Both the position numbers and the translations under genes were made by a program. The notes below the pieces were generated by a model, which was not told the origin of the DNA, made no database searches, and saw only the letters and a list, made by a program, of their open reading frames with translations. A stretch of DNA of 64,000 nt from the NCBI GenBank assembly GCA_025200525.1, contig CM045758.1:9482580-9546579 (forward strand), given 5' to 3'. Numbering within the stretch: the stretch's first letter is position 1; every line of letters starts with the position of its first letter. Source of the stretch: Camellia lanceoleosa. Lineage: Eukaryota > Streptophyta > Magnoliopsida > Ericales > Theaceae. Positions 11,570 to 23,364 of the stretch are shown piece by piece.

Positions 11570-11700
11570 AAAAGTAAGAGCGAAGAAAAGAATGAAGAAG
11601 AAGAAAAAGAGAAAAAATGCAAAAATACAAAAAAAAAAAAAAAGAAGAAGAAAAGAAATGAAAATGAAAAGAAAAGAAAAACAAAGCTCGCAAGGTTGAA
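11570..11700 (+). repeat. Purine-rich low-complexity tract
   Basis: This is an A/G run with a 15-base poly-A core near 11630-11642. The Lys/Glu-rich frames through it are low-complexity artefacts. Confidence 0.7.
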
Positions 11701-11941
11701 AACCTGCAACAGGCGCCTTGGCAAAAGTTAGAACATAAAAGGAGAGGTTAAATACCCGAGTGTACCTTAACCCCGAACTACGTAAGGCTTGATTCCCATG
11801 TTTGGGATACGTAGGCAACTTCATTCTGAAGTCCAGCCGTAAAACACTTCAAGTTTGATTGTGTCCATGTAATGATTTTGACCGTCCTTGCATTCTCTGT
11901 ATCCGAGAGTTTGGTCGCAATCATCGCTCTGAGGACTGTCT

Positions 11942-12080
11942 ACAATGCGCTGCGGTGCCATTTAAACAAGGGCAACTTTCCGTTGCCATTCAATGCGCTG
12001 CGGTACCGTCCAAACAAGGGGCAACTTTCCGTTGCCATGAAGTGTCCTTCAGACAAGGGGCAATTTTCAATTGCTATGGA
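11942..12080 (+). repeat. Tandem repeat, about 48-bp unit, three copies
   Basis: Each unit carries CAATGCGCTGCGGT-like sequence followed by AACAAGGGGCAACTTTCCG and ends in a small hairpin, GGCAACTTTCCGTTGCC. The third unit is diverged. Confidence 0.7.
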
Positions 12081-13600
12081 TCCGAGGTTGTGCATCTCAA
12101 GAGTTGGTTCCGTGCTTGTTGAGCATTGGCCGTTTGCAAAATAGTTTTTGAGAATTTTTACTGAGGTTGACTAATCTTCTCTCGAAAACTATTCCATTTT
12201 TTTCAAAACCGGACCCATTTCTTGGACCCAAAAAAGGGAAATTTTTCAGTGCTCATAGCCTGACTTGCATGATTTTAAATTAGAAAATTGCACGAGCATG
12301 TTAATCTAACTCTCATGTTGGTCAAAATTGTTTTAGTAGAAAACCAAAACAAAAAATGGTCAAAATGATGAACTAGGGGCACAGTGGAGTCAGGCTTCCT
12401 GTCTTTCCTCCATTTTCAAAATACTTGCCAAGAAGGGCACTCTACCTGCCAGAAGAGGGCACTCTACCTGCCAGAAGAGGGCACAACTGAAGTCAACAAC
12501 AAAGGGCAGAAAGCTCTCTCGCCCTCCAAGCAGCGAGGTAGCCAAGTGCGAAGCACGAACTAAAATGGGGCAAGATATTCCACTCCATCATCTGGACAGA
12601 TCTAACCATGTCCAAACTCCCCGACCGATGTCAGCCGTAGATTCGCTATACACCTAATTGTAGCGCGACCCCTTTGTGGGAGAAACTCACTGTTGTGAGT
12701 AGAAGAAAGAGAATCTAGCTGAATGCTAGGGACAAGAGCCCACAACTTCTTATTTATCCACCAACTACCCAGGGGAGGGATAAAAAAATGAGAGATTGAA
12801 GAATAGAGAGATGTGCGTTGAGAGAAAAAGTGAGAAAAGGGCTTTTTCAGAAAAACAGAGATTGACTGCCAGAGTGATGTGAGAATCACAAATGAGAAAA
12901 GGTGGGAAACAATACCCGAAGAAACTAGCTCCTTGTGCATCGAAAGGTCTCTTGTCTTTGTAACACAGTTGAGTGTTGTGTGTTTTTGTTTGTCTCGATT
13001 CTTGTTTTGAGTGGTTTTGAGTGTTACTCGATGTGTTTAGGTTGTTTACCCATTGTTTTCCGTTGTTGAGTCTTTTTCGCTGTGTTCAGTCGTAGGCTCA
13101 ATACCCGATTAAGAACTCATTTCTTAATTTCAAAAAATCATCATCTTGTGCTCAGAGTGCTATGCCATTCTCCACATTTGTGCAAAAAAGGAATTTGTTC
13201 TTTCAAAAAAACTGCAGGGTTCAACCCAGGTCATGTGCGAACAGTAAAATCAGGATCTATCTGAAGCTATATAGGTTCCAGACTGCAAAGCAAAAGAAAA
13301 GAGGGAAAATCGAAGCATCTGAGTGTGTTTCACCTCCAGCAAATTCCGTGGGATGTACCCCTTCAAGCCTTGTCAATGCTCCGAAGTATGGGTGTGCCTC
13401 TACCTCAAGCTCAAAATGTTTCTATGGAAGTATCAACTCATGTCTCCGATGCGTAGCTCATTGTCAGTTTGCATGCACGAGTTGTATCCTTTTGGAATCT
13501 ATTGTGACTCCTTCGAGAGGTAAATCGGAGGTTGCGTTTGAATTGGCCTCGTTAAGGCGTGTATTTCCTTAATTGGCATTTTATTTCAAACACACTGTTG
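12081..13600 (+). other. Non-coding interior, little structure
   Basis: A 22-bp direct repeat (CTACCTGCCAGAAGAGGGCA) is seen two to three times at about 12436-12485. Otherwise no repeat array or credible coding sequence is visible. Confidence 0.5.
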
Positions 13601-13659
13601 AGATTGCATCGAATATGCATTGATTATTGTGCACAGAATGTGTATGCACACTCGTCCCA

Positions 13660-13810
13660 CTTGCATTTTGATGCATGTTCCAATTGCATTGTTATGCACC
13701 CACTTCATTTGCATTGTGATGCACATCCTAGTTGCATTGTTATGCACTCATTTCACTTGCATTGTCACGCATGTTTCGCCCACATTGTTGTGCGCCTTTT
13801 TACTTGCATT
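13660..13810 (+). repeat. Tandem repeat of about 27 bp, TTGCATTGTNATGCAC type
   Basis: Five or six degenerate units contain TTGCATTGTTATGCAC and variants. They are followed without a break by the 51-bp array. Confidence 0.65.
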
Positions 13811-13811
13811 G

Positions 13812-14115
13812 CTTTTTCTCTTTCCTCTCTCGCGTGTACTACGCTGAGAGGTTTCCTTTTGTTTTCCTCTTTCCTCTCTCGCGTGTACTACGCTGAGAGG
13901 TTTCCTTTTGTTTTCCTCTTTCCTCTCTCGCGTGTACTACGCTGAGAGGTTTCTTTTTGCTTTCCTCTTTCCTCTCTCGCGTGTACTATGCTGAGAGGTT
14001 TCTTTTTGCTTTCCTCTTTCCTCTCTCGCGTGTACTACGCTGAGAGGTTTCTTTTTGCTTTTTCCCTTTCCTCTCTCGCGTGTACTACGTTGAGAAGTGT
14101 TGCTCTTTCCTCTCC
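13812..14115 (+). repeat. 51-bp minisatellite, about six units
   Basis: The unit contains CTCTCGCGTGTACTACGCTG and AGAGGTTTCTTTTTGCTTTC with few differences between units, the last ones being diverged. Arrays in the 3' untranslated part of Tat/Ogre elements are a known source of plant satellite DNA. Confidence 0.85.
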
Positions 14116-14269
14116 TGTGTACGATACGCAGAGAGACGTTGTGTTTGAGACTCCGAGTGTTCTCGGTAGTCGCTTTTAGCCTTCTCCGCGTAGGCGCTGT
14201 GAGAATTGCTTAATTCTCTTAATCCTTGCTGCATGAGATGTAGTTTGGTTCAAGTTTACTCGCTTGCAT

Positions 14270-14660
14270 CGCATTCACTTAAAGTGTTGTATAATTGTTG
14301 CGTTCCGGTCTGGCGAGACCTTAAACATGCACGGTCTAGGAGACCTTAAATCCTTAGGAGGTGCAAGACCTTCATTCGCGTTGTCTGAACGCATCACGCT
14401 GTTTAGCACATCGCACTAGCTTGTGCATTGCGTCCCATTCGCGCTATCTTGTGCGCCTCGTCGGCACTTGTTAGTGCATTGTATATCATTCGCACAGTTT
14501 AGCGCATCTCATTGCATTTTGCATGCATTCCATCGCGCTATTCTGCGCATCTCATTGCATTTTACATGCATTCAATTGCACTTTTTTGCACATCGCATTG
14601 TTCTGTGCATCACGATCTAGGAGACCTTAAATCCTCTGAAGGTGCAATTCCTTTGGTGTT
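14270..14660 (+). repeat. TGCATT/CGCATC-rich repeats with a duplicated GACCTTAAATCCT block
   Basis: Degenerate units around 14480-14600 share GCGCATCTCATTGCATTTT. The phrase AGGAGACCTTAAATCCT followed by GGTGCAA occurs near 14337 and again near 14620, bracketing the array. Confidence 0.6.
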
Positions 14661-14969
14661 TGTCATGCCCGAACGACTTTCAGTGGTCTGGTAAAGCCAC
14701 CTGTCTGTGTATGCGGTGAGTTCCTAGAAGACCAACTGGGACAGTGAAAACTAGAGTTCGAACGGCTTGTGCCTAGAACACAAAGGTTCGGGATTTCCGA
14801 GGCTAAAGTCTGGTTTAAATACCCAGGGGGCGTACCCTCGGCTTGAAATCTGTATGGAAGCCCCATAGGTTGAGGCAGCATGTCTACGCCTCAATCCTGG
14901 ATACTGAACCAACCTAGTATATCACCCTGTTGGTAAGATAGGGAAAGCTGCAATCATAGTCGCTGCATC

Positions 14970-15120
14970 ATAGTGCATTGTCATGCATCATTGTAAACAT
15001 GCATATGTCATGCATCATTGTATATATTGCATATGTCATGCATTCCAAAACGTGCATATGTCATGCATCATCATTGTAGTATAGTGCATATGTCACGCAT
15101 TATCTATAAATATCCATTTC
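14970..15120 (+). repeat. Short repeats of GCATATGTCATGCATCAT
   Basis: Four or more copies of this word, separated by variable short spacers, occur in 150 bp. Confidence 0.7.
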
Positions 15121-15124
15121 CATT

Positions 15125-15620
15125 GCATTGTAGTTGCATGCATCCACTGTATCATCTTCCATCCATGGCTTGCGCCTTTCCTTGTTGAGCTTGGTCTGGT
15201 ATGTGCCCTTACTTTTCACGTCAAAACACAGTTCTGCATGTGTACGCGCCTATTCCACGTTGGTATGTTGGTTTGAGGGTAGCGGCACCTTTTCCGTGCT
15301 AGACATGGCTTGTACGTGTACATGCCCTTCCAAGGCAAAACTTGGTTTGACCTGCGTGCCATATCCATTGTATCCATTTCTTTTGCATGCATCCACTGCA
15401 TTCCCTTCCATTTATGGCTTGCACCTTTCCTTGTTGAGCTTGGTCTGGTATGTGTCCATACTTTTCACGTCAAAGCACAGTTCTGCATGTGCATCGCGCC
15501 TACTCCACGCTGGTATGTTGGTTTCAGGTTGCGGCACCTTTTCTGTGTTAGACATGGTTTGTATGTGTGCATGCCTTTCCTAAGCGAGATACGGTTTGGC
15601 CCGCGCGCCATAATCGCATA
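15125..15620 (+). repeat. Direct repeat of about 245 bp, two copies, partial third at 15735-15810
   Basis: Copy 1 (about 15132-15372) and copy 2 (about 15386-15620) share CTTGCGCCTTTCCTTGTTGA-like and ACGTTGGTATGTTGGTTT-like blocks in the same order. The block CTACTCCACGCTGGTATGTT recurs near 15760. Open frames across them follow the repeat period and are not genes. Confidence 0.75.
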
Positions 15621-16395
15621 TTACATTGTAGTGTAATTATTGCATCCTGCATTAGGATCATTGTTCTTTCCTCAGCGGGTCGTCACCCCACTTATGTCAA
15701 TCCACCCAATACTTGTCCTTGTGTCTGTCTACATTACTCATAGTTCTGAATGTGTATCGCGCCTACTCCACGCTGGTATGTTGGTTTGAGGTTGCGGCAC
15801 ATTTTCTATGGTAGACGGACTTGTTACTTCCATCAACCTATTTGACATTTGTGTGGTTTCGAATCGCTCACGATTGAATCATGATTCAATTGCTTTGCAT
15901 GTAGTTTGCATAGTTTCAATTGCATTGCATATCATTTGCATTGTTCATACATCATTTTGTATATATTGCATATCATCTTGCATTCATTTCGCATTGTCAT
16001 GCATATTGCTAACAATATTGTACCTGTTAAGTTTGCTTTCTTTGCAGGCACGATATTGTATGTACGGCTCATTTGAGGTCGGTGCAACCGGACGAGCCGC
16101 ACAGGTATTGTATCCTCCGAGTGAGACGTATTGAGAATTGCATAATTCTCTTACATCCTTTCTGCATTGTAGTGTAGTTTGGTGCATGCTAGCTTAAAAC
16201 TGTCGCATGCGTGCTTCGTTACAGCTTCCTTTGCATGATCATAAGTTATGCTCGGCCTTTTGCATTTTCAGTTGCATTTGCCCCCGCCTTGAGGCATATC
16301 TTGTTTGCGCTTTGTATGTTTGTCCAAGTCTTGACCTTGTCAAAATGGGTCGTCTCGGCTTTGACATTCACTCCGTCATTGTTATGACTTAGGAT

Positions 16396-16414
16396 TCTGT
16401 CAAAGAGGGCAAGC
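16396..16414 (+). promoter_or_regulatory. Polypurine tract of the gag-only element
   Basis: CAAAGAGGGCAAGC directly precedes the 3' LTR, the place where plus-strand synthesis is primed. Confidence 0.65.
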
Positions 16415-19400
16415 AGTAGACACCGCATTTTTGACCGTCCTCAAGACCTGGACGTCACCGCTTGAACACTCGGTGATTATCCATGTTCGTGTTCGTTTGG
16501 AGTTCCCGGAGTTCTTGGCTACGCGCCTTGCCTCAAGACCTCCAAACTTGACCGTTTTGTGTCTGGTTTTGCACCAAACACTTGTGCTTTGCCTTGGAGG
16601 GGCAGGAAATGCCTTGTGAGGCATCCCCACACACCACCGGCAGTGGCTAGAGGCCACCGGCTGTTTGGTGTTGCCATCGGCACTATATTGTGCCAGTCGG
16701 CACTCTTTTGTGCCGGTCGACAGTCAGTTTTGTCAAAATGACAATTTTGCCCTGTCGACTACTGTTCAGTTGCTTTTTGAGATATTTTGAAGCAGCTGTA
16801 TAGCATTTGTTTCCCCTCCATACACGTGTATAGAGGGATGAGCCTTTGGTTTGCTTAGCTTGTAAGCTTTGTTGCCTACAAGAGAAGGCTCTCTTCTCTT
16901 GGCTCAAGGGTTAGAAAAATTAGACATTTTTAGAGAGAAAAGATAGAGAAGAAGCTCTGGTTCTAGGTTAGAACTTGTGTATCTATCCTATCTCTCTTTT
17001 CCTCTCTTGTTTCTACACTAGGTGCTTTAATCCATATTATTGCACACAAGCACCTAGTGTTTCATCTTCCTTCGGTTACTGAGGTTCTAAGGGTTGGTTC
17101 TTGAAGTTTTTGGTTGGATTTGAGCTCAAGGAAGCAACAACACCAACCTTTGTGAAGGTGGTCTTCAAGGGTAAGAAACTACCCCTTTTTATCCCATTTT
17201 TGCATAGTTTAGAACTGTTTTTGTGCTTAGTACTTAATACAAAAAAGTTCTATTTTTTAGTCCTCTTTATTGTTGGTTAAGAGTGTTTTGTGCTTTGGGG
17301 AAGTTTGGCCCCTCTTAGGCCTTGAAAGGCCTCATTTTGTGCTATTTTGTGAGAGCTCTGGGATTTTGGTGTTGGGGTCTCTTCACCACTGAAATCTTGA
17401 GGGATTTCAGTGGTGAAGATGATGCCTTGAAGTCCCAAGAAGGAGAGGGTCACCCCCTCTCCTTGTTGTCCTTGAAAAGGACCTATTTTGCCTCTTGAGG
17501 GAGCCCCATGTTTGGTTGTTTGTTGGTTATGCCATGGCTGTATTTTGTGCTCATATTGCCATATTATAACTTTGTATCATGTTGGTTTTAGTACTCTTTG
17601 CATGTTTTGCATAGATGCTTTGTAATGCCTCTTTAGTCCTTTAACATGCATTAGGTTGTGTGCCTCTATTCTAACATGTTTTAGGCTTAGATTCATGAAG
17701 CTTGTATCCTTATTTTTCTATGAATAAGGTCTGTCCATGGTTACTTTGGTCGATCTTAGCTTGCATCACATAGCCTCTTTGCATTTGGCTTGTTGGCTTT
17801 AAGAGCATGAAAGTATGGCATGCCTTGCTTGCATTATTTTCAATGGTTTGGAACCATTTAGCATGCTATTTCAGTCCCTTAGACATGCTTGAATGATTGC
17901 CTTGCATGCCTCTTTGAAGTTTTGAAAGTATATGTTGTATGCCTAATGATTTGGTCATTGTGTGTGCCTTGCTCTAGAGCCACTTAGATGCCATCTACGA
18001 GGTCCCTTTTGTATGGTCTAGGGCTGCCTCAGACCTGTTTTAAGCCTTCTTGGCCTCGTGAGACTTGGTTGGCTTAGCCATGGTTTAGGTCTCCTTTGGC
18101 TTGCCTTGGATGCTTGGACCATTTGTTGCATGCTTAGTCTATTTTGTTGCTTGGTTTGGCACCATGTCCAACATGATTTTAAAGCTTACATATGCATTTT
18201 AATATGTCCATGTTAGCCTCTTTTAAGTGTTCTTAAGAGTTGCTTGTTTATGCCTAAGTGTTGGATTATGTATGCTTGCATGTGTGCATGTATTGCATAT
18301 ATCTTAGCCTTCACTTCTATGGCATTTGGCCACTGATTTTAGGCTTATTTAGAGCTGCCTAACCTATGGGCAAGTCCATCCTCTTGTTGCTTGCATATGC
18401 TCCTTGAGTGTTGTAATGTATTGGTAAGTAAATGCATGTTAGGACTAACATGATTGAATGAAGTCACATGCTTGTTTGCATGCTTGGACACCCACATTAC
18501 ACCTTGCATACTTGATGGTTGACATTGGTGTTTCATGCCTTGTATGTTTGTTAGCTTGTAGCTCCTTTGCATTGGCATGATTGCATACTAGTTGACATGT
18601 CTAGGATTGCATCACATAAACATGCATGCTCTACCTCTTGACCAAGTCATGATAGAGGCTTAGCACCCTTGTGTGTTTGTTTGGTTTGCATGCATTTGAA
18701 ATAGAAGTTGCACATTTGGTTCTTTGGGCCATCATGCATGGAAATGCGTGATTGGTGGCCCGAGAATCGAGGCACATGCCCCTTTGAGTCACAAATATGA
18801 TAAGGGGCATGTTTGGTGCACACATTGTTGGAATTACATTGGCATGCAATTTTTTGCCCTCTGCTGCTGTGAGTTGCAGGTTCTGCAGACATTCAGTGCC
18901 GGCCGGCAGTATTTAGTGCCGACCAGCAGTCTATTGATGGCCGATGGATGAATTTTGTGCCGGTGACCTCATGCTGATGCCGGTTGAAGTCCCACTCAGC
19001 CGATGATGTCCCTCAGTGTCCTGGGAGGCACTCTTGAGACTTTGGCAGTCTTCTGAGATGCAAAGCAGGAAAAACAGAGGCAATCTAAGCATGGCAGTGC
19101 AATTCCGAGCAAGTCTCGAGCATGCGTTGCATCCGGCCCTCATCTCGAGGCGGTTTACTGCTTTAATTAGATTAATTAATTTATTTGATTAATTTAGTTG
19201 GACTGTAATATTTTAATTAGTTTGCGTAGTTAATTAATCTGTATTATTATTTTGGTCCCTCCGAGTGGGGGCAAATCTGTAATAAGTGTGGGTGAGTGGT
19301 TTGTATGTCTTCCAACCCCCACTTCTTTCTTCCCTTTTATTTACCTGCTTATGATGGTAGATTAGGGCACGTCTATTTTAGCATACCTTATGCAATGCAT

Positions 19401-20314
19401 GCGTGCATCCATGCATTTGTCTAAACATGCACCGGGCTCGGTACATCATACAAACTGCATTGTATTCTAAATTCCAACTTGAATACGTGCATCAAATGAT
19501 TGCATTTCACGTGCCATTTTAGGGTTAGCCGAGCCTACTCTAAATTGCATCCTTGCCTGTGTTGCATTAGCCACTTAACATGACCTAGGGACATGCATGT
19601 CTGCTAACTAGTTTCTTGTTTTGGCACAGAGTACGATGTAAGTATTTTACGCTTTAGCATACCACATGCGTGTGAATGTTGCCATGACAGTATGCTTACC
19701 ATGCGGCTAAGTGCTTATGTGAGATAAACTGTTTGAATGCCTGTGGGTGGAGGTTGGGTTGCTTGAGTTGGAAAACTCATTGAAATCCGTGTTTTAGCCT
19801 ACTTGCGAGTAGCAAATTCCGAAGCATTTTCAAAACGAACGGATATGCAATATTGATTTCCAACTTAGGCGATTTGGTCTATACCTGTTTGCTGTGCACA
19901 TAACGTAGTAAATCTAGGCTAATAATTGGAATAAGAGCATGCAATGTTTTCAAAATCGGATATCACGGTTAGTAGAGGCCGATCTTCGAACTAGGCGAAA
20001 GGGGGTGCTCATAGCTGACCTTCCCTGATCGTACCCAAGCTCCCGAGCCAAGACTACTTTGGTTATGATGGACATGTGGCCTTCGGCACCGAGTCAGGGT
20101 TTCCTAAATTTCCCATTTAAAAAAAAAATATTTAGGTGGCGACTCTGTAATCTGGCAAAGCAGTCCATGTTTGGCACTACTTTTCAAAAAAAATCTGTTT
20201 TTTTTCAAAACGATTTGCCAGAGTTGGACTGTTTGGTTCAAGATTTAGAACCACAAACAAAAAGGGGAGTCCGAACTGTAGTAGCATCAAGGCCCTCACG
20301 CGGGCACTGTTAAA
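16415..20314 (+). repeat. 3' LTR of the gag-only element
   Basis: It aligns with 3353-7254 throughout. Its first base is A instead of T (AGTAGACACC) and its last bases read TGTTAAA instead of TGTTACA. The integrase-recognised ends of this copy have therefore mutated after insertion. Confidence 0.9.
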
Positions 20315-20319
20315 ATATA
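20315..20319 (+). repeat. Target-site duplication of the large LTR element, right
   Basis: ATATA, identical to 3348-3352. Confidence 0.85.
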
Positions 20320-20339
20320 GGTATAGGATCTATATAAGT

Positions 20340-21586
20340 CCTACATTTATATAAAATATTTGACAAAAAGAAAAATGTGATTATAATTAGTTGAATAATT
20401 CTTTTTTTTTAATGTGATTGTAGTTAGTTTAATAGTTCTTTTATTTATTTATTTATTTATTATGGAAAAAATGTGATGTTCAATGGTTTTTTTTAATGTT
20501 ATTTAATCTTTTTATTTACTATTTTAATTTTATTTTTAATTTTTTAATATGATTGAAGATATTTACTATTTTAATTTTATTTTTATTTTTTAATATGATT
20601 AAAGTTAGATAACTATAAACCCTCACAAAAAAAATGTGATTATTATTAGTTGAATGATTCTTTTTTTTTTTTTTTAATGTGCTTGTAGTTAGTTTAATAG
20701 TTCTATTTATTTATTTATTTATTATGGAAAAATGTGATGTGATTGTAGTTTGTTCAATGACACTTTTTTTAATATGATTGTTGTAGTTAGTTCAATGGTT
20801 TTTTTAATATTATTTAATCTTTTTATTTACTATTTTAATTTTAATTTTGATTTTTTAATATGATTGAAGTTAGATAAATATAAACCCTCACAAAGACAAA
20901 AATGTGATTATAATTAGTTGAATGATTTTTTTTTAATGTGATTGTAGTTTATTTAATAGTTTTTTTTTCATTTATTTATTTTATTATTGAAAAAATGTGA
21001 TGTGATTGTAAGATAGCGCATAAAAATATTTGTGATTTGTCTAGCGAATAAAAAATTATAATTTGATTTTTTAATATGAGTGAAATTAGATCAATACAAA
21101 CCATCACAAAGAGAAAAATGTGATTATAATTAGTTGATGTGATTGTAAGATAGCGCATAAAAATATTTGTGATTTGTCTAGCGAATAAAAAATTATAATT
21201 TGATTTTTTAATATGAGTGAAATTAGATCAATACAAACCCTCACAAAGAGAAAAATGTGATTATAATTAGTTGAATGATTCTTTTTTTTTTTTAATGTGA
21301 TTGTAGTTAGTTTAATAGTTCTTTTTTTTTATTTGTTTATTTTATTATGGGAAAAATGTGATGTGATTGTAATTTGTTCAATAGCTCTTTTTTTTAATAT
21401 GATTGTTGTATTTGGTCTAGCCAAAAAAAAATTATAATTTGATTTTTTTAATATGACTCGAGTTAGATAAACATAAACACTCACAAAGAGAAAAATGTGA
21501 TTCTAGTTAGTTCAACGGTTCTTTTTTTTTAATATGATTGTAATTAGTTTAATGGTTCTTTTTTTTTTCATTTATTTATCTATCTA
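20340..21586. repeat. AT-rich tandem array (same family as 621-2625)
   Basis: Units contain AAAATGTGATTATAATTAG, AATGTGATTGTAGTTAG and TTTAATCTTTTTATTTACT. A 120-bp piece with GATAGCGCATAAAAATATTT is directly repeated at about 21010 and 21148. No gene is present. Confidence 0.65.
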
Positions 21587-22729
21587 TCTATACTATATAT
21601 TAAGCAAAAGGGGGTTTTTAACTCCAAGCCTTGTGGGAGTTTCAATCTCCCAATCTAAATTTCTTGATTTTTTTATTTTAAAAAAAAAAACCTTAGCATT
21701 TATTAACTTCTCCCAACCCCCAAGTCTTACCCTCATAATAACACTTCAATGCATTAAGAACAAGCATAGAAAAAATCCTTTGAAATCCAGCACATGAATT
21801 CTTTGAAAAGTCCCAACAGATATGATTATTATCCCTCATAATAACACTTTAATGCATTAAGAACAAGCATAAAAAAAATTTCTTGAAAAGTCCAACACAT
21901 ATGATTATTATCAAAATATTAAATTTTAATATAATATAATAAAAAAAGAAGGCATTTAATTTCTTGAAAAGTCCCAAACATATGATTATTATCAAAATAT
22001 TAAACTTATTTTTTGATTTAAAAAAAAAACTTTAGCATTTATTAACTTCTCCTGACCCCCAAGGTCTTACCCTCATAGTAACACTTTAATGCATTAAGAA
22101 CAAGCATAAAAAAAATTTCTTGAAAAGTCCAACACATATGATTATTATCAAAATATTAAATTTTAATATAATATAATAAAAAAAGAAGACGTTTAATTTC
22201 TTCAAAAGTCTAAAACATATGATTATTATCAAAATATTAAACTTTAATATAATATAAAAAAAGAAAAAAATTAAATAAATAAATAAAAAGACATTTAAAA
22301 ATCGCAATTCACATATATAGATAATTGTAGGGGTTTCTAAACCCCAAGCCTTGTGGGAGTTTCAATCTTTCAATTTTAATTTTCTAAAGTTTTGATTTAA
22401 AAAAAAAAAAACCTCAGCATTTATTGATTTGGTCAAAATTTCCTGATCAGCATTTATTAACTTTTTTCAATCCACATGCCTGTATTTATTGATTTGGTCA
22501 AAATCTCTAATTAACATTTAAAATCCCATCATACAAATAATTATAGATACAGCTCGTGCATAGTTACTGCAGTAGCTTTTTTAATTTCTCTTGTACACTA
22601 TGGTTAGTGATAAGATTGTTAAATTATTTTTATAAAAAATCTTAAAAAACATAATTTATATATTAAAAAAAATTAAAACAACTATAAATATTTATAATTA
22701 TCTCGTGCATAGCACGGGTGATAGACTAG
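21587..22729 (+). mobile_element. Non-autonomous Helitron (composite)
   Basis: It starts TCTATACTATATATTAAG and ends with the hairpin GTGCATAGCAC followed by GGGTGATAGACTAG, then T. The TC start, the hairpin about 10 bases before a CTRR-type CTAG end, and the A|T insertion context are the Helitron hallmarks. A second internal 5'-like end near 22325 (GGGGTTTCTAAACCCC) suggests two fused copies. No Rep/helicase coding sequence is present. Confidence 0.75.
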
Positions 22730-22926
22730 TACTATAAATTAAGGAAAAGGGGGTTTTTAACCCTCAAGGCCTGTGGAAGCTTCAATATGCCAATCATAAT
22801 TTCTTAATTTTTTGATTTTTTTTTTTAAAAAAAATTGGTGATTGGTTCAAAGATTATAAATACACTATTGATAAATGAAGGAGATAAAGGGTGAAGAAGC
22901 ACGACCGACTAGAATAAAGTAATAAA

Positions 22927-22975
<49 letters not shown>

Positions 22976-23364
22976 AGACTATGGCTATGTGTTTATGTGG
23001 TGTGTGTATGTGTGATGATAAAAAAGGCATTTGCCTTTGGGACTGCCTCTTCGGTCAAGCCCCCAGGTATTTACATGCCACCACTTTTTGTTTCCCCAAG
23101 AGACCTATGTAATTATTGTGTCAATGGCTCTTAATTTTTTTCTCTCTTAATTTTTTTGTTTTGTTTTTTTTTTTTAAAAAAAACACTTATTAAATTTTTT
23201 CAAATCTTTATAAGTTCTCCAATACACAAACTTTTCTTAACTTTTCACATACTTTATTGTAAACAGTGAATCTTCTTTTTGCTTCCTCCGTCTTCAGTTC
23301 TCACTTTTACACTTTCAACTTCAGTGACCACGTATGCAAACAATAAGTGTTATTTTTGTTTTCT
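22730..23364 (+). mobile_element. Helitron 5' part, cut by a minus-strand LTR
   Basis: It starts ACTATAAATTAAGG followed by the GGGGGTTTTTAACCCCC hairpin and runs into the repeat module also seen at 241-620. It ends where the LTR starting at 23365 was inserted. Confidence 0.55.
22932..22972 (+). repeat. (GA)n microsatellite
   Basis: About 20 uninterrupted GA dinucleotides. The related copy at 57690 has only a few, so the tract expanded here. Confidence 0.9.

Larger units (their letters stand above)
3353..20314 (+). mobile_element. Giant gag-only Tat/Ogre-like LTR retrotransposon (TR-GAG type)
   Basis: The element is 16,962 bp, bounded by near-identical LTRs of 3,902 and 3,900 bp and an ATATA duplication. 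The LTR starts TGTAGACACC and ends TGTTACA. A primer-binding site matching a tRNA-Arg 3' end follows the 5' LTR, and a purine tract precedes the 3' LTR. LTR start and primer type are those of the Tat/Ogre branch of Ty3-gypsy. The internal 9.2 kb holds a degraded gag (8112-10434). I see no protease, reverse transcriptase, RNase H or integrase in any frame, so the element depends on others for movement. The gene-free region from 10.4 to 16.4 kb is mostly tandem repeats. LTR differences are mainly C/T and G/A transitions, by eye about 50-60 over 3.9 kb, which suggests a fairly recent insertion. Confidence 0.9.

Noticed and set aside
11408..11731. Lys/Glu-rich frame of 107 codons
   Set aside because: It is the product of an A/G-rich low-complexity tract.
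13812..14115. CRISPR-like regular array
   Set aside because: The units are contiguous with no unique spacers, and the window is plant nuclear DNA, so it is a minisatellite.
13559..14179. Frames of 60-128 codons with repeated SLACTTLRG-type peptides
   Set aside because: They follow the 51-bp minisatellite period and have no independent coding evidence.
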